A stretch of DNA of 64,000 nucleotides from Anaerococcus sp. Marseille-P3625 (GTDB lineage: Bacteria > Bacillota > Clostridia > Tissierellales > Peptoniphilaceae), in contig NZ_OCTP01000009.1 of NCBI RefSeq assembly GCF_900232825.1, forward strand, positions 86,453-150,452. The letters are read 5' to 3'. The notes beneath the pieces are model-generated. The model was not told where the DNA came from. It ran no database searches and was given only the letters and a program-made list of their open reading frames with translations. Both the position numbers and the translations under genes were made by a program. Below are positions 34,825-44,470 of this stretch, one piece after another (positions within the stretch are counted from its first letter, which is position 1; each line of letters starts with the position of its first letter).

Positions 34825-35757
34825 ATGTTAGAAAAAAGAGATTATGTTGATAAAATTATAAAAAAAGCAATAAAGCAAACTGAAAAATACAAGGATATAG
34901 GAGAGCTTGCTTCATACATACCAGAACTTGCAAACGTCAATCCTGATAGCTTTGCGTTTTGTTTAGTTACAGTTGATGGGGAAGTTTTTTCCTATGGTGA
35001 AAGCGAAAAGATTTTTTCCATTCAATCAATTAGCAAGATTCTATCCTTGATAATGGCTTTGCACGATAATGATCCTATTTCAGTTTTTGATAAAGTAGGA
35101 AGTGAACCGACAAGCTATGAGTTTAATTCCCTAGTGCCAATAACCGACAAGGCCACAAATCCTTTTATTAATGCTGGTGCAATGACTACAGCTTCTATGG
35201 TAAAGGGTGCAAATGTCGATGAAAAATTTGAGAGAATTTTAGCCTATTACAAAAAACTTTCATCATTTGAAGATGCCTATTTGATAAAAGATATTTATGA
35301 ATCTGAAATGGAAACTACGGATAGAAATAGAGCCATAGCCTATTATCTAAAGAGCAAAGATATTTTTTCTGATAATCCAAATGATGTGTTGGATCTTTAT
35401 ATAAGAAATTGCTCAATAGCTACAAATGTATGCGCTTTGGCAAAAACGGGAGCAGTTCTTGCCAACAAAGGCTATAAACCTAAGACAAAAGAAAAGCTTC
35501 TAAGTAAAAAGGAAGTTCAAATCATAGTAAGTCAAATGGCAACTTGTGGAATGTATGAAAATTCTGGTAGATATTTGATGGAAGTTGGAATACCTTCAAA
35601 ATCTGGAGTTTCTGGTGGAATTTTGGGAGTCGTACCAGGAGTTTGTGGATTAGGAGTCTACTGCCCAAGAATTGATAAAAGTGGAAATAGTGTAAGAGGC
35701 ATAGAATTATTTAAAATATTGGCAAAAGATTTAGGATTTACAATATTTATCAATTAA
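34825..35757 (+). CDS. glsA: glutaminase (serine-type, GlsA)
   Basis: A 310-residue glutaminase of the beta-lactamase-like fold that converts glutamine to glutamate and ammonia. The catalytic Ser-x-x-Lys is in 'SIQSISKILSLIMAL' (~residues 64-78). 'NPFINAGAM', 'ETTDRNRAIAYYLKS', 'MATCGMYENSGR' and 'PSKSGVSGGILGVVPG' are conserved family blocks. Length is normal. Start ATG follows GAGG. It is monocistronic with its own terminator. Confidence 0.93.
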   Translation: MLEKRDYVDKIIKKAIKQTEKYKDIGELASYIPELANVNPDSFAFCLVTVDGEVFSYGESEKIFSIQSISKILSLIMALHDNDPISVFDKVGSEPTSYEFNSLVPITDKATNPFINAGAMTTASMVKGANVDEKFERILAYYKKLSSFEDAYLIKDIYESEMETTDRNRAIAYYLKSKDIFSDNPNDVLDLYIRNCSIATNVCALAKTGAVLANKGYKPKTKEKLLSKKEVQIIVSQMATCGMYENSGRYLMEVGIPSKSGVSGGILGVVPGVCGLGVYCPRIDKSGNSVRGIELFKILAKDLGFTIFIN

Positions 35758-35773
35758 AAATTAAAATCATTGA

Positions 35774-35802
35774 GACAAAGCTTAAAGGCTTTGTCTTTTT
35801 TT
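35774..35802 (+). terminator. Rho-independent terminator after glutaminase
   Basis: Perfect stem GACAAAGC/GCTTTGTC with a short loop is followed by seven T residues. Confidence 0.9.
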
Positions 35803-36007
35803 GTCAAATTAAATTAATAAGGACATTAAATTTTAAAAAAATAGCAAAAAGATACAAATAAATCTATAAATTTAAGAAAAAAATCACAAAAAATATTTAT
35901 TTTTTTTAAAAAAAATTAAAAAATTTTTAACAATTTTCTGACTAAAACTCCCACAAATGTTGAATATGCAACAATGGCAACCCTTTCACTTGACCACTTT
36001 ATAACAC
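35803..36007 (+). other. AT-rich intergenic control region upstream of opp
   Basis: No gene is visible in this part of the ~300-bp gap between the glutaminase and oppB genes. It holds long A/T runs (35870-35930), which could act as UP-type or bent DNA. A CodY-box-like sequence starts at 35932 with AATTTTCTGA, 11 of 15 consensus bases. An inverted repeat TGTTG-N6-CAACA spans 35958-35973. Confidence 0.45.
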
Positions 36008-36036
36008 TTGCAATTTAATATAATAGAGTATATAAT
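36008..36036 (+). promoter_or_regulatory. promoter for oppBCDFA
   Basis: TTGCAA (36008-36013) and a perfect TATAAT (36031-36036) are separated by 17 bp, ~24 bp before the oppB start. Confidence 0.7.
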
Positions 36037-36059
36037 TATACAAAATAAAGGAGGACTTT

Positions 36060-36989
36060 ATGTTAAAGTACATAATAAAAAGAATATTACAAGCTATAGC
36101 AGTTTTGCTTTTAGTAACTTGTATAACTTTTTTCCTAATGAAATTAGTACCTGGCTCTCCATTTGCAAGTGAGAAAAGTCAATCGCCAGAAGTACTAGAA
36201 GCTTTAAATAAAAAATACGGATTGGATCAACCTTATTCCGTTCAACTTAAAAAATTTATATTTAATGCTATGAAGGGAGAATTTGGAGTTTCTTTAAAAA
36301 TGCAAAAGGATAGGCCAGTAATGGATATCATAAAAGAGATGCTTCCAACTAGTGTAAAACTTGGACTTTTGGCTTTGCTTTGGGCATGCCTTGTGGGGAT
36401 TCCCCTAGGTTGTCTTGCAGCCTACAACAGGGGCAAGCGATTGGATTCTTTTTTAAGAGTTCTTACAACTATTGGAATTTCAGCACCAGGCTTTGTAGTG
36501 GCAACATTATTACTACTTTTATTTGGAGTAAAATTAAAAGCTTTGCCAACTATGGGTCTTGATAGCCCAAAATCTTATTTAATGCCAGTTTTCTCCTTGG
36601 GATTTTATCCAATGTGTTACATAGCAAGATTGTCAAGATCGTCAATGCTTGATGCAATCGGCCAAGATTATATAAGAACAGCTAGAGCTAAGGGTGTTTC
36701 TGAAAATAAGATTTTATTTAAGCATGCACTTAAAAATGCTTTTATTCCAGTTCTTACATATATCGGACCACTAACAGCTGGAATTATCACAGGTTCCATG
36801 GTAGTTGAATCTGTATTTTCAGTTCAAGGCTTGGGCAGATATTTTATAAACTCAGTTCTTAATAGAGATTATCCAATTATAATGGCAACGACTTTGTTTT
36901 TTGCCTTTATGGTAATACTTATGAATCTTGTGGTAGATATCTTATACAGGTTCATAGATCCAAGAATTGATTTAGCCAAGGGAGATTAA
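36060..36989 (+). CDS. oppB: oligopeptide ABC transporter permease OppB
   Basis: A 309-residue permease of the OppB/DppB family with six helices. The N-terminus 'MLKYIIKRILQAIAVLLLV', the 'LVPGSPF' motif, 'KYGLDQPYSVQLKKFI' and the EAA loop 'IRTARAKGVSENKILFKHAL' are diagnostic. With OppC it forms the translocation pore. AAAGGAGG precedes the start. It is the first gene of a five-gene operon. Confidence 0.93.
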   Translation: MLKYIIKRILQAIAVLLLVTCITFFLMKLVPGSPFASEKSQSPEVLEALNKKYGLDQPYSVQLKKFIFNAMKGEFGVSLKMQKDRPVMDIIKEMLPTSVKLGLLALLWACLVGIPLGCLAAYNRGKRLDSFLRVLTTIGISAPGFVVATLLLLLFGVKLKALPTMGLDSPKSYLMPVFSLGFYPMCYIARLSRSSMLDAIGQDYIRTARAKGVSENKILFKHALKNAFIPVLTYIGPLTAGIITGSMVVESVFSVQGLGRYFINSVLNRDYPIIMATTLFFAFMVILMNLVVDILYRFIDPRIDLAKGD

Positions 36990-36990
36990 G

Positions 36991-38013
36991 ATGGATAAGA
37001 TTTTAAGTTTAAATGAAAAATTAAAATTAGAAGAATTTGACTTTAGTGAAGAAGATTTTAAGCTTGCAAGTGAAAGTCAAAAAGAAAATTTCATGACTAA
37101 AGCACCATCAACTTCTTATTTTCAAGATGCTTTAAGACGTTTAAAAGCAAATAAGGTGGCCATGGTTTCCTTAGGATTTTTGATACTTGTATGCATCTTT
37201 GCCTTTATAGGACCTATGTTAGTAAAAGGGGATTATACGACACAATACAGAGGAGATGAAAATTTATTCCCTTGCCTAAAATATCCTTTTGGTACAGACA
37301 AACTAGGGAGAAATATCATGGTTCGTACCATGTATGGAACTCGTGTTTCACTTATTGTAGGAATATTTGCATCTTTGATAGTTTTAATAATTGGAACAAT
37401 TTATGGATCAATTTCAGGATATTGTGGTGGTAAAGTAGATGCGATAATGATGAGATTTTTAGATTTGATTTACTCAGTTCCAGATGTTTTGGTAGTAATT
37501 TTACTATCAATTGGAATATCTCAACCGCTTAAATCTTTTGTAAATTCATCGACGTCGGATTTTGCCAAAAAAATTGGAGTTCTTGGACCTGCTTTAATAT
37601 CAATATTCATTGCTTTTGGCCTACTTTATTGGGTAGGAATGGCAAGAATTATTAGAGGTCAGGTTTTGATGCTAAAAAAACAAGAATTTGTTACAGCAGT
37701 TGAAGCCCTTGGTGGCTCAAGAAAAAGAATAATTAGAAGGCATTTATTTCCAAATTGTATAGGCCAAATAATAGTTATGACGGCTATGCAAATACCATCA
37801 GCCATATTTCTTGAATCATTCTTGTCGTTTTTAGGAATAGGAGTTTCAGCTCCAATGACTTCTCTCGGCGCTTTAGCAGCAGATGCTCTTGGTGGAATTT
37901 ATTCCTATGCTTATAGGTTAATCATTCCTTCCTTGATATTAAGTTTGATGATTTTATCCTTAAACTTATTTGCAGACGGACTAAGAGATGCCCTAGATCC
38001 AAGACTTAAATAG
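36991..38013 (+). CDS. oppC: oligopeptide ABC transporter permease OppC
   Basis: A 340-residue OppC/DppC permease with an N-terminal cytoplasmic extension (~1-50, acidic) and six helices. Conserved blocks are 'FPFGTDKLGRN'-like 'YPFGTDKLGRNIMVRTMYGT', 'DLIYSVPDVLVVILLS' and the EAA loop 'FVTAVEALGGSRKRIIRRHL'. The end, 'LFADGLRDALDPRLK', is typical. It starts 1 bp after oppB. Confidence 0.93.
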   Translation: MDKILSLNEKLKLEEFDFSEEDFKLASESQKENFMTKAPSTSYFQDALRRLKANKVAMVSLGFLILVCIFAFIGPMLVKGDYTTQYRGDENLFPCLKYPFGTDKLGRNIMVRTMYGTRVSLIVGIFASLIVLIIGTIYGSISGYCGGKVDAIMMRFLDLIYSVPDVLVVILLSIGISQPLKSFVNSSTSDFAKKIGVLGPALISIFIAFGLLYWVGMARIIRGQVLMLKKQEFVTAVEALGGSRKRIIRRHLFPNCIGQIIVMTAMQIPSAIFLESFLSFLGIGVSAPMTSLGALAADALGGIYSYAYRLIIPSLILSLMILSLNLFADGLRDALDPRLK

Positions 38014-38025
38014 TAGGTGATTATT

Positions 38026-39027
38026 ATGGAAAATACAAAAAATGAAGTATTAAAAATTGAAGATTTATCTATATCCTTTTATACACCTGTTGGAGAAGTA
38101 AAGGCAGTTGATTCGATAAATTACACTCTACATGAAAATGAAATAATGGGAATTGTAGGAGAATCAGGATCCGGCAAATCAGTAGAAAGTTATGGAATAA
38201 TGGGACTATTGCAAGAGCCTGGCAAAGTTAAAAATGGAAAAATTTTATACAAGGGTGAAAATATCCTTGACTACGATAAGAATCAAATGAGTTCTTTTAG
38301 AGGAGCAAAATGCTCGATGATTTTCCAAAATCCAATGACTTGCTTAAATCCGGTTTATACAATCGGCAGCCAATTAATGGAAGCGATCTTAGTTCACCAA
38401 AAAGGAAATAAGAATGAAGCTTACAATAAAGCAGTCGAAATGCTCGATTTAGTAGGGATATCTAATCCTAAAAGGCGCATGAGACAATATCCTCACGAAT
38501 TATCTGGAGGTATGCGCCAAAGAGTTATGATTGGTATGGGGCTTATTTGCGAACCAGATATACTAATAGCAGATGAGCCTACTACCGCACTTGATGTTAC
38601 CATCCAAGCTCAAATTCTTGAATTAATAAAAGAGATTCAAGAAAGAAATCAGATGAGTGTAATATTTATCACCCACAACTTGGCTGTAGTAGCACAAATA
38701 TGTGACACAGTAAGCGTAATGTATGCTGGAAGAATCGTAGAACAAGGTAGTGTTGATGATATATTTTATAATCCAAATCATCCATATACCAAGGGACTAC
38801 TAAAATCAATGCCTAGAATAGATGTTGAAGATAACGGAAGACTTGAAAGTATCAAGGGTACACCAGTAGATATGCTAAATCCACCTGTTGGATGCGGATT
38901 TTCAACAAGATGTGATTATTGCATGAACATATGTCTAAAAAAAGAACCGCCAATGATTGAATTAGGAAATGGCCACAGAACAAAATGTTTCCTACATATA
39001 AAGGAGCTTTACGATGCCAGAAGATAA
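38026..39027 (+). CDS. oppD: oligopeptide ABC transporter ATPase OppD
   Basis: A 333-residue ATPase with Walker A 'GESGSGKSV' (the final residues SV in place of ST), Q-loop '[16 protein letters not shown]', signature '[15 protein letters not shown]' and Walker B '[12 protein letters not shown]'. The C-terminal Opp-type cysteine region '[15 protein letters not shown]' likely holds an Fe-S cluster, as in other OppD/F proteins. I prefer ATG 38026 behind AGGTGA; a GTG three codons earlier is possible. The 3' end overlaps oppF by 14 bp. Confidence 0.92.
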   Translation: MENTKNEVLKIEDLSISFYTPVGEVKAVDSINYTLHENEIMGIVGESGSGKSVESYGIMGLLQEPGKVKNGKILYKGENILDYDKNQMSSFRGAKCSMIFQNPMTCLNPVYTIGSQLMEAILVHQKGNKNEAYNKAVEMLDLVGISNPKRRMRQYPHELSGGMRQRVMIGMGLICEPDILIADEPTTALDVTIQAQILELIKEIQERNQMSVIFITHNLAVVAQICDTVSVMYAGRIVEQGSVDDIFYNPNHPYTKGLLKSMPRIDVEDNGRLESIKGTPVDMLNPPVGCGFSTRCDYCMNICLKKEPPMIELGNGHRTKCFLHIKELYDARR

Positions 39028-40000
39028 TAAATTATTAATATGCCAAAACCTAGTCAAACATTTTACGGTTTCATCATCTTTTAATAAAACTAGCGAAGTT
39101 CATGCTATCGATGACGTTTCTTTTTACATAAACAAGGGAGAAACTTTAGGAATTGTAGGAGAATCCGGATGTGGAAAAACCACGCTGGGAAGAACCATAC
39201 TAAGATTACATGAACCAACTAGTGGAAAAATAATTTATGATGGAGATGTAATTTTTGATAGCGAAAACAACATAAAACCCGATATGTACAAGTATAGGCG
39301 CAAAATGCAAATTATTTTCCAAGATCCATCAGCTTCACTAGATCCTAGAATGACAGTATCTGAAATTGTAGGAGAAGCTTTGGATATACATGGACTATAC
39401 AAAAAAAATAGGAGGGATAGGATCAATGAGCTTTTAAGAAAGGTTGGACTAAATGAAGAACATTCCAACAGATATCCACACGAATTTTCAGGTGGTCAAC
39501 AGCAAAGAATAGGAATAGCAAGAGCTTTAGCAGTAGAGCCAGAATTTATAGTTTGTGATGAGCCGATATCGGCACTGGATGTTTCTATCCAAGCACAAAT
39601 TGTAAATATGCTACAAGATATGCAAAAAGATTCATCTTTGACATATTTATTCATTGCCCACGACCTATCAGTTGTTAAACATATCTCCAACAGAATCGGA
39701 GTAATGTATTTAGGCAAAATGGTTGAGCTTGTAGATGCAAAGAGATTATACGAAAATCCACTTCATCCTTACACTCAATCCTTATTGACAGCAATACCAA
39801 TTCCTGACCCTAAACTTACTAGATCCTTAAAAAGAATCAAGTTACAAGGAGAAGTACCATCGGCGATTAATCCGCCAAAAGGTTGTAGGTTTCATGAAAG
39901 ATGTCTTTATGCAACAGACATCTGCAAAGAAAAAGAACCAGAATTTAGAGAAGTAGAAAGTGGCCACTTTGCAAGTTGCCACAATATAGGAGAATTTTAA
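39014..40000 (+). CDS. oppF: oligopeptide ABC transporter ATPase OppF
   Basis: A 328-residue ATPase, partner of OppD. Walker A is 'GESGCGKTT', signature '[15 protein letters not shown]' and Walker B '[12 protein letters not shown]'. The oligopeptide-family C-terminus '[15 protein letters not shown]' carries cysteines for the Fe-S site. AAAGGAG precedes the start inside oppD. OppA begins one base after its stop. Confidence 0.92.
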   Translation: MPEDNKLLICQNLVKHFTVSSSFNKTSEVHAIDDVSFYINKGETLGIVGESGCGKTTLGRTILRLHEPTSGKIIYDGDVIFDSENNIKPDMYKYRRKMQIIFQDPSASLDPRMTVSEIVGEALDIHGLYKKNRRDRINELLRKVGLNEEHSNRYPHEFSGGQQQRIGIARALAVEPEFIVCDEPISALDVSIQAQIVNMLQDMQKDSSLTYLFIAHDLSVVKHISNRIGVMYLGKMVELVDAKRLYENPLHPYTQSLLTAIPIPDPKLTRSLKRIKLQGEVPSAINPPKGCRFHERCLYATDICKEKEPEFREVESGHFASCHNIGEF

Positions 40001-40001
40001 T

Positions 40002-41678
40002 ATGAAGTTAAAAAATAAATTTTTACTAGCTATCCTTAGTTTTTCAATGATTTTATCTGCCTGTGGCGGAGGAAATAATGGAGGAAATAATGGAGGAAAT
40101 AAAGAAGGAAGCAATAATGAGCAAAGCGTAGCCCAAGAAGAAGAAGGAAAGAAAGATGGCGTGCTAGATATTAATATAGCATCTGAACCAGAAACAATAG
40201 ATCCTCAACTTAACACAGCAGCAGACGGTGCTATAATGTTAAACCACTTATTTGAATCTTTAATCAGATGGGATGACGATGGCAACGGCAATGCAGTACT
40301 AAAACCAGGTATGGCTGAAAGTTGGGAAGTATCAGAAGATGGTCTAACATGGACCTTTAAGCTAAGAGATGCTAAATGGTCTGATGGAAAACCAGTAACA
40401 GCAGAAGATTTCGTATACGCATGGAACAGACTAGTAGATCCAAAAACTGGTGCTGACTACGAATATATGTTAGATATGGTAAAAGGTTATGAAGAGAAAA
40501 AACTTGACATTTCTGCACCAGATGAAAAAACTTTCGTAGTAAACTTAAATGTAAAATGCCCATATTTTGAAGAAATTTGTGCATTCCCAGCAGTAATGCC
40601 AGTTAGAAAAGATATAATCGAAGCTCATAAAACATGGACACAAGATCCATCTACACTAATTTCTAATGGTCCTTTCAAATTAGAAAAATGGGATCATAAC
40701 TCAGTTCTATCAATGGTTAAAAATGAAGAATATTACGATGCTGATTCAGTTAAAGCAGAAAAATTAGCCTTCCATCTACAAGATGACCAAAACGCAATTT
40801 ACGCATCTTATAGATCTGGAGATTTGGACTTTGTAAACTCCGTTCCACAAGAAGAAGTTAAAAAACTTCTAGATAGCAAGGAACTTAAAGTTAAACCATA
40901 CGTAGGAACATATTTTGTATGCTTTAACACAGAAAAAGAACCATTCAACGATCCAAAAGTTAGAAAAGCATTCTCACTAGCAATAGATAGAAACTTTATC
41001 GTAAACCAAGTTACAGGTCAAGGTCAACAAGCTGCAACAGGTTATGTACCTGCAGGTGTTTATGACGCAAAAGGCGCTGATGGCGATGACTTTAGAACTA
41101 CTGGTGGAGATTACTACTCAATTAAAGATGAAGATTATGATAAGAATGTAGAAGAAGCTAAGAAACTTATGGAAGAAGCAGGCTTCAAAGATGGAGAAGG
41201 CTTCCCACAAATAGAATACCTATACAACACAGATGAAAACCACAAGGCTATAGCTGAAGCTTTACAAAATATGTGGCAAGAAAAACTTGGCGTACAAGTA
41301 AGCTTACAAAACCAAGACTGGAACGTATTCTTGAAAGAAAGAAAAGAAGGTAACTACAATATAGCAAGACACGGTTGGATAGCTGACTACAACGATCCAA
41401 TGAGCTTTATCGATATGTGGTTAACAGGTGGCGGTAACAACGATGCCCAATATTCAAATCCAGAATTTGATAAATTTGTAAAAGCTGCAAAGGCTACATC
41501 TGATCAAAATGAGAGAATGGAAAATATGCACAAAGCAGAGGATATCCTAATCGGTGAAGATAATGTTGTTGCACCATTATACTTCTACACCAATTCATAT
41601 ATGATAAAACCAAATATCAAGGGAATGTATTATACACCATTAGGATATTTCTTCTTTAAATCAGCAGAAGGATTCTAA
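40002..41678 (+). CDS. oppA: oligopeptide-binding lipoprotein OppA
   Basis: A 558-residue family 5 solute-binding lipoprotein. Lipobox 'LSAC' (Cys ~23) is followed by a short Gly-Gly-Asn repeat linker and acidic residues, then the binding fold: 'EPETIDPQLNTAADGAIMLN', 'GMAESWEVSEDGLTWTFKLR', 'AWNRLVDPKTGADYEYM' and 'PYVGTYFVCFNTEKEPF'. These blocks resemble OppA/MppA, which bind peptides of varied length. Placing the binding protein last is common in clostridial opp operons. The terminator at 41723-41770 follows. Confidence 0.93.
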   Translation: MKLKNKFLLAILSFSMILSACGGGNNGGNNGGNKEGSNNEQSVAQEEEGKKDGVLDINIASEPETIDPQLNTAADGAIMLNHLFESLIRWDDDGNGNAVLKPGMAESWEVSEDGLTWTFKLRDAKWSDGKPVTAEDFVYAWNRLVDPKTGADYEYMLDMVKGYEEKKLDISAPDEKTFVVNLNVKCPYFEEICAFPAVMPVRKDIIEAHKTWTQDPSTLISNGPFKLEKWDHNSVLSMVKNEEYYDADSVKAEKLAFHLQDDQNAIYASYRSGDLDFVNSVPQEEVKKLLDSKELKVKPYVGTYFVCFNTEKEPFNDPKVRKAFSLAIDRNFIVNQVTGQGQQAATGYVPAGVYDAKGADGDDFRTTGGDYYSIKDEDYDKNVEEAKKLMEEAGFKDGEGFPQIEYLYNTDENHKAIAEALQNMWQEKLGVQVSLQNQDWNVFLKERKEGNYNIARHGWIADYNDPMSFIDMWLTGGGNNDAQYSNPEFDKFVKAAKATSDQNERMENMHKAEDILIGEDNVVAPLYFYTNSYMIKPNIKGMYYTPLGYFFFKSAEGF

Positions 41679-41722
41679 ATTATTAATAGTAAGTAAGGGT
41701 AAGATTTTATAATATGTAAAAA

Positions 41723-41770
41723 AAATGGCAAGTTTGATAGATTAAATCTATTGAACCTGCCATTTTCTTT
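41723..41770 (+). terminator. Rho-independent terminator after opp
   Basis: The long stem AAAATGGCA..GTTT..ATAGAT pairs with ATCTAT..AAC..TGCCATTTT and is followed by CTTT. The rest of the gap to tsaE (to 41922) is AT-rich with a TATAAT at 41854 but no clear -35. Confidence 0.8.
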
Positions 41771-41922
41771 GGGGTAAAATGCAAAAAAATTTCTAAAAAT
41801 CATTAAATTTTCTATAATATCAGCTTTTTGTTTATTATTTCAATAATTGATAGTATAATTAATAGATAAAGAAGTTTTAATTTTATAAAGAAAATAAATA
41901 ATGATATTAGAAAAGATTGACA

Positions 41923-42369
41923 ATGATTATAAATAATTTAGATGATATGAAGAAGTTTGCCAATAAATTGGCAGCTCTTCTTAAAGAAACTGATGTTATT
42001 AATTTAATAGGAGAAATGGGAGCTGGAAAAACTACCCTTACTTCTTTTATAGGAGAATATTTTTCCATAAAAGATTCTTCATCTCCAACTTTTGCAATAG
42101 TAAATATCTACGATGGCAAAGTTAGGATTTATCATTTGGACTTGTATAGATTAGAAGATCCCGATGAGATTTTAGATATAGACTACGAAAAATATTTTTA
42201 TCCAGACGATGGATTAACTATTATAGAATGGGCAGAAAATGCAGAATATTATTTGCCTGATCAAATGATTAATATCGAGATAAAAAAAATTGATGAAAAC
42301 AAAAGAGAGATTGTAATTAGAGAAGATTCTAAGAGAGGAAGTGAGATTAATGAACATTTTAGCAATTGA
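41923..42369 (+). CDS. tsaE: tRNA t6A synthesis ATPase TsaE
   Basis: A 148-residue P-loop ATPase of the TsaE (YjeE) family. Walker A 'GEMGAGKTT' (~33-41), 'DSSSPTFAIVNIYDG', 'IYHLDLYRLEDPDE' and 'IIEWAENAEYYLP' are diagnostic. TsaE supports the TsaB-TsaD complex that adds threonylcarbamoyl to A37 of ANN-reading tRNAs. ATG 41923 is preceded only by a weak site, and a TTG two codons upstream is possible. It overlaps tsaB by 20 bp and heads the t6A cluster. Confidence 0.92.
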   Translation: MIINNLDDMKKFANKLAALLKETDVINLIGEMGAGKTTLTSFIGEYFSIKDSSSPTFAIVNIYDGKVRIYHLDLYRLEDPDEILDIDYEKYFYPDDGLTIIEWAENAEYYLPDQMINIEIKKIDENKREIVIREDSKRGSEINEHFSN

Positions 42370-43051
42370 CACTTCTACAATGATTTCAACTGTAACTATT
42401 GCAAGCGATGGTGAAATTATTGGAGATTTTAATGTCAACCAACAAAAAACTCACAGCGAATCTTTAGTTCCTATGATAGAAAATCTCCTTAATCTCTTGG
42501 GAATGGAAATAAAAGATATCGATTTATATGTCATAGCCAAAGGACCGGGTTCTTTTACAGGTCTTAGAATTGGTATGACCATAGCAAAAACTCTAGCCCA
42601 AGTAAATGGCAAAAAATTAATTCCTATTAGCACACTTTTGGCATTGGCAAATAATTCTTCAAGCGATAAGCTAAAAGTTCCAATGCTTGATGCCAGAGGA
42701 AATAGAGTTTATGGGGGAGTTTTTGATAAGGATTTTAAAGAAATTATAAAAGAAGATTTGTATACTATCGAAGATTTCTCAGATCTTGTAAATGATCTTG
42801 ACCAAGAAGTTGAACTTATAGGAGAAATTGGCAAAAAATATCAAGATAAATTTATAAAAGGGAAAACTTTGCCCTTAAATTTTAACAACTGTATTGGCAA
42901 ATCTTTAATAAAACTAGGCATAGCAGACAAAGATAAAAACTTTAATCTCTATGAAATGATTCCAAATTATCTAAGGAAATCTCAAGCCGAAAGAGAAATG
43001 CCAAAAGAATTAAAGGATAGATTAAATGATAAGAAAAATGCTCAAATCTGA
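42350..43051 (+). CDS. tsaB: tRNA t6A synthesis protein TsaB
   Basis: A 233-residue ASKHA-fold protein. 'MNILAIDTSTMISTVTIA', 'HSESLVPMIENLL', 'KGPGSFTGLRIGMTIAKTLA' and 'DARGNRVYGGVF' are conserved TsaB (YeaZ) blocks. It lacks the metal-binding histidines of TsaD, as expected for the scaffold subunit. I chose ATG 42350 over GTG 42341. It overlaps tsaE and rimI at its ends. Confidence 0.92.
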   Translation: MNILAIDTSTMISTVTIASDGEIIGDFNVNQQKTHSESLVPMIENLLNLLGMEIKDIDLYVIAKGPGSFTGLRIGMTIAKTLAQVNGKKLIPISTLLALANNSSSDKLKVPMLDARGNRVYGGVFDKDFKEIIKEDLYTIEDFSDLVNDLDQEVELIGEIGKKYQDKFIKGKTLPLNFNNCIGKSLIKLGIADKDKNFNLYEMIPNYLRKSQAEREMPKELKDRLNDKKNAQI

Positions 43052-43466
43052 TGCGGATTTTGTCTATGAAATTGAAAATCAAGCCTTTTTCGAACCTTGG
43101 TCTAAAAAACATCTCATAAAAGAACTTGAGGGTAATAGTTTTTTAAGTCACTATGTAATGGAAATTGACGGCAAAATCGTAGGATTTTATATAGCTAGTC
43201 ACGTTTTGGATGAAGTTGAAATTTTTACCATTGCTGTTGACAAAGACTATCAAAAAAGGAAAATTGCCAGCCAATTGCTAAATCATTTGATAAATTCTTG
43301 TAAAGATTTAGGGGTTAAGAAAATTTGGCTTGAAGTTTCTACAAAAAATATAGCCGCAATTAATCTTTATACTAAATTTGATTTTAAAATTATGGGAATT
43401 AGAAAAAATTACTACCAAAAATTAGGCGAAGATGCCTATAATATGTTAAGGGAAATAAATGACTGA
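43026..43466 (+). CDS. rimI: ribosomal protein S18-alanine N-acetyltransferase (RimI)
   Basis: A 146-residue GNAT acetyltransferase. 'MLKSDADFVYEIENQAFFEP' and 'EIFTIAVDKDYQKRKIASQL' (acetyl-CoA loop, motif A) are visible. 'LEVSTKNIAAINLYTKFDFK' and 'NYYQKLGEDAYNM' match RimI. RimI acetylates the N-terminus of S18 in E. coli; its frequent position between tsaB and tsaD supports the call. The acetyl-CoA loop reads QKRKIAS where Q-x-x-G-x-G/A is usual, so it is slightly divergent. It overlaps both neighbours. Confidence 0.87.
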   Translation: MIRKMLKSDADFVYEIENQAFFEPWSKKHLIKELEGNSFLSHYVMEIDGKIVGFYIASHVLDEVEIFTIAVDKDYQKRKIASQLLNHLINSCKDLGVKKIWLEVSTKNIAAINLYTKFDFKIMGIRKNYYQKLGEDAYNMLREIND

Positions 43467-44469
43467 TTTTTACACAATGGGAATTGAAACAAGCTGCGAT
43501 GATAGCTGTGTTGCAATTCTAAAAAATGAAAGAGAATTACTAGTAAATTTAATATCATCTCAAATAGATATACACACTATTTTTGGGGGAGTAGTGCCAG
43601 AAATTGCAAGCAGGAAACACCTTGAGGCCATAAATCCTTTGATTGAGAAAGCTTTAGCTGATGCAAATTTAACTTACGAGGATTTGGATTTGATTTCTGT
43701 AACCAAAGGTCCAGGTCTTATGGGATCTCTTTTGGTAGGAATTTCTGCAGCCAAAGCTCTATCACTTGCAACAAATACTCCTATGATAGGAGCAAATCAC
43801 ATGAAAGGCCATATTTGTGCAAATTATTTGGCCAACAAAGATTTAGAGCCACCTTTTGTAACCTTAGTTGTTAGTGGCGGCCACACGTATTTGATAAAAG
43901 TAAAATCCTATAATGAATACGAAGTTGTAGGCAAGACTCGCGATGATGCAGCTGGTGAATCTTTTGATAAAGTTGCAAGGAAAATGGGTCTAGGATATCC
44001 AGGAGGACCAAAAATTGACAAGCTTGCCAAAGAAGGTAATTCTTATGCAATTGATTTTCCAAGAGTTATGCTTGAAAAAGATTCCTATGATTTTTCATTT
44101 TCTGGCTTAAAAACAGCAGTTTTAAATTATATGAATCAAAAAGATCAAAAAGGCGAAGAGATAATAAAAGCAGATGTAGCAGCAAGTTTTCAACAAGCGG
44201 TAGTTGATGTTTTAGTAAAAAAATCTTTAAGACTAATAGATGAAACTGGCTATGATAAATTTGCCCTAAGTGGAGGAGTGGCTGCAAATTCAAAGCTAAA
44301 AGAAGAATTTGCCAAAGCTCTAAAGGATAGAAATGTGAAACTTTATTATCCAGATATCAAACTTTGCACAGATAATGCTGCAATGATTGCAATGGCAGGA
44401 TATTTGGACTACAAAAATGGCGAAATTAGCGATAATTTTATGAAAGTATACCCAAATTTGGAAATATAA
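43459..44469 (+). CDS. tsaD: tRNA N6-adenosine threonylcarbamoyltransferase TsaD
   Basis: A 336-residue catalytic subunit of t6A synthesis (Kae1/YgjD family). The N-terminus is 'MGIETSCDDSCVAI'; metal-binding histidines lie in 'NHMKGHICANYL' and the ATP site in 'VVSGGHTYL' and 'DAAGESFDKVARKMGLGYPG'. The C-terminal 'ALSGGVAANSKLKEEF' and 'CTDNAAMIAMAGYLDY' complete the fold. AAGGG lies upstream, overlapping rimI by 8 bp. The cluster tsaE-tsaB-rimI-tsaD is complete apart from the unlinked TsaC. Confidence 0.95.
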   Translation: MTDFYTMGIETSCDDSCVAILKNERELLVNLISSQIDIHTIFGGVVPEIASRKHLEAINPLIEKALADANLTYEDLDLISVTKGPGLMGSLLVGISAAKALSLATNTPMIGANHMKGHICANYLANKDLEPPFVTLVVSGGHTYLIKVKSYNEYEVVGKTRDDAAGESFDKVARKMGLGYPGGPKIDKLAKEGNSYAIDFPRVMLEKDSYDFSFSGLKTAVLNYMNQKDQKGEEIIKADVAASFQQAVVDVLVKKSLRLIDETGYDKFALSGGVAANSKLKEEFAKALKDRNVKLYYPDIKLCTDNAAMIAMAGYLDYKNGEISDNFMKVYPNLEI

Positions 44470-44470
44470 T

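Noticed and set aside
40070..40110. Tandem GGAGGAAATAAT-type repeat in oppA as a possible phase-variable tract
   Set aside because: The units are multiples of three bases encoding Gly-Gly-Asn; copy changes would not shift the frame, so it is a linker repeat.
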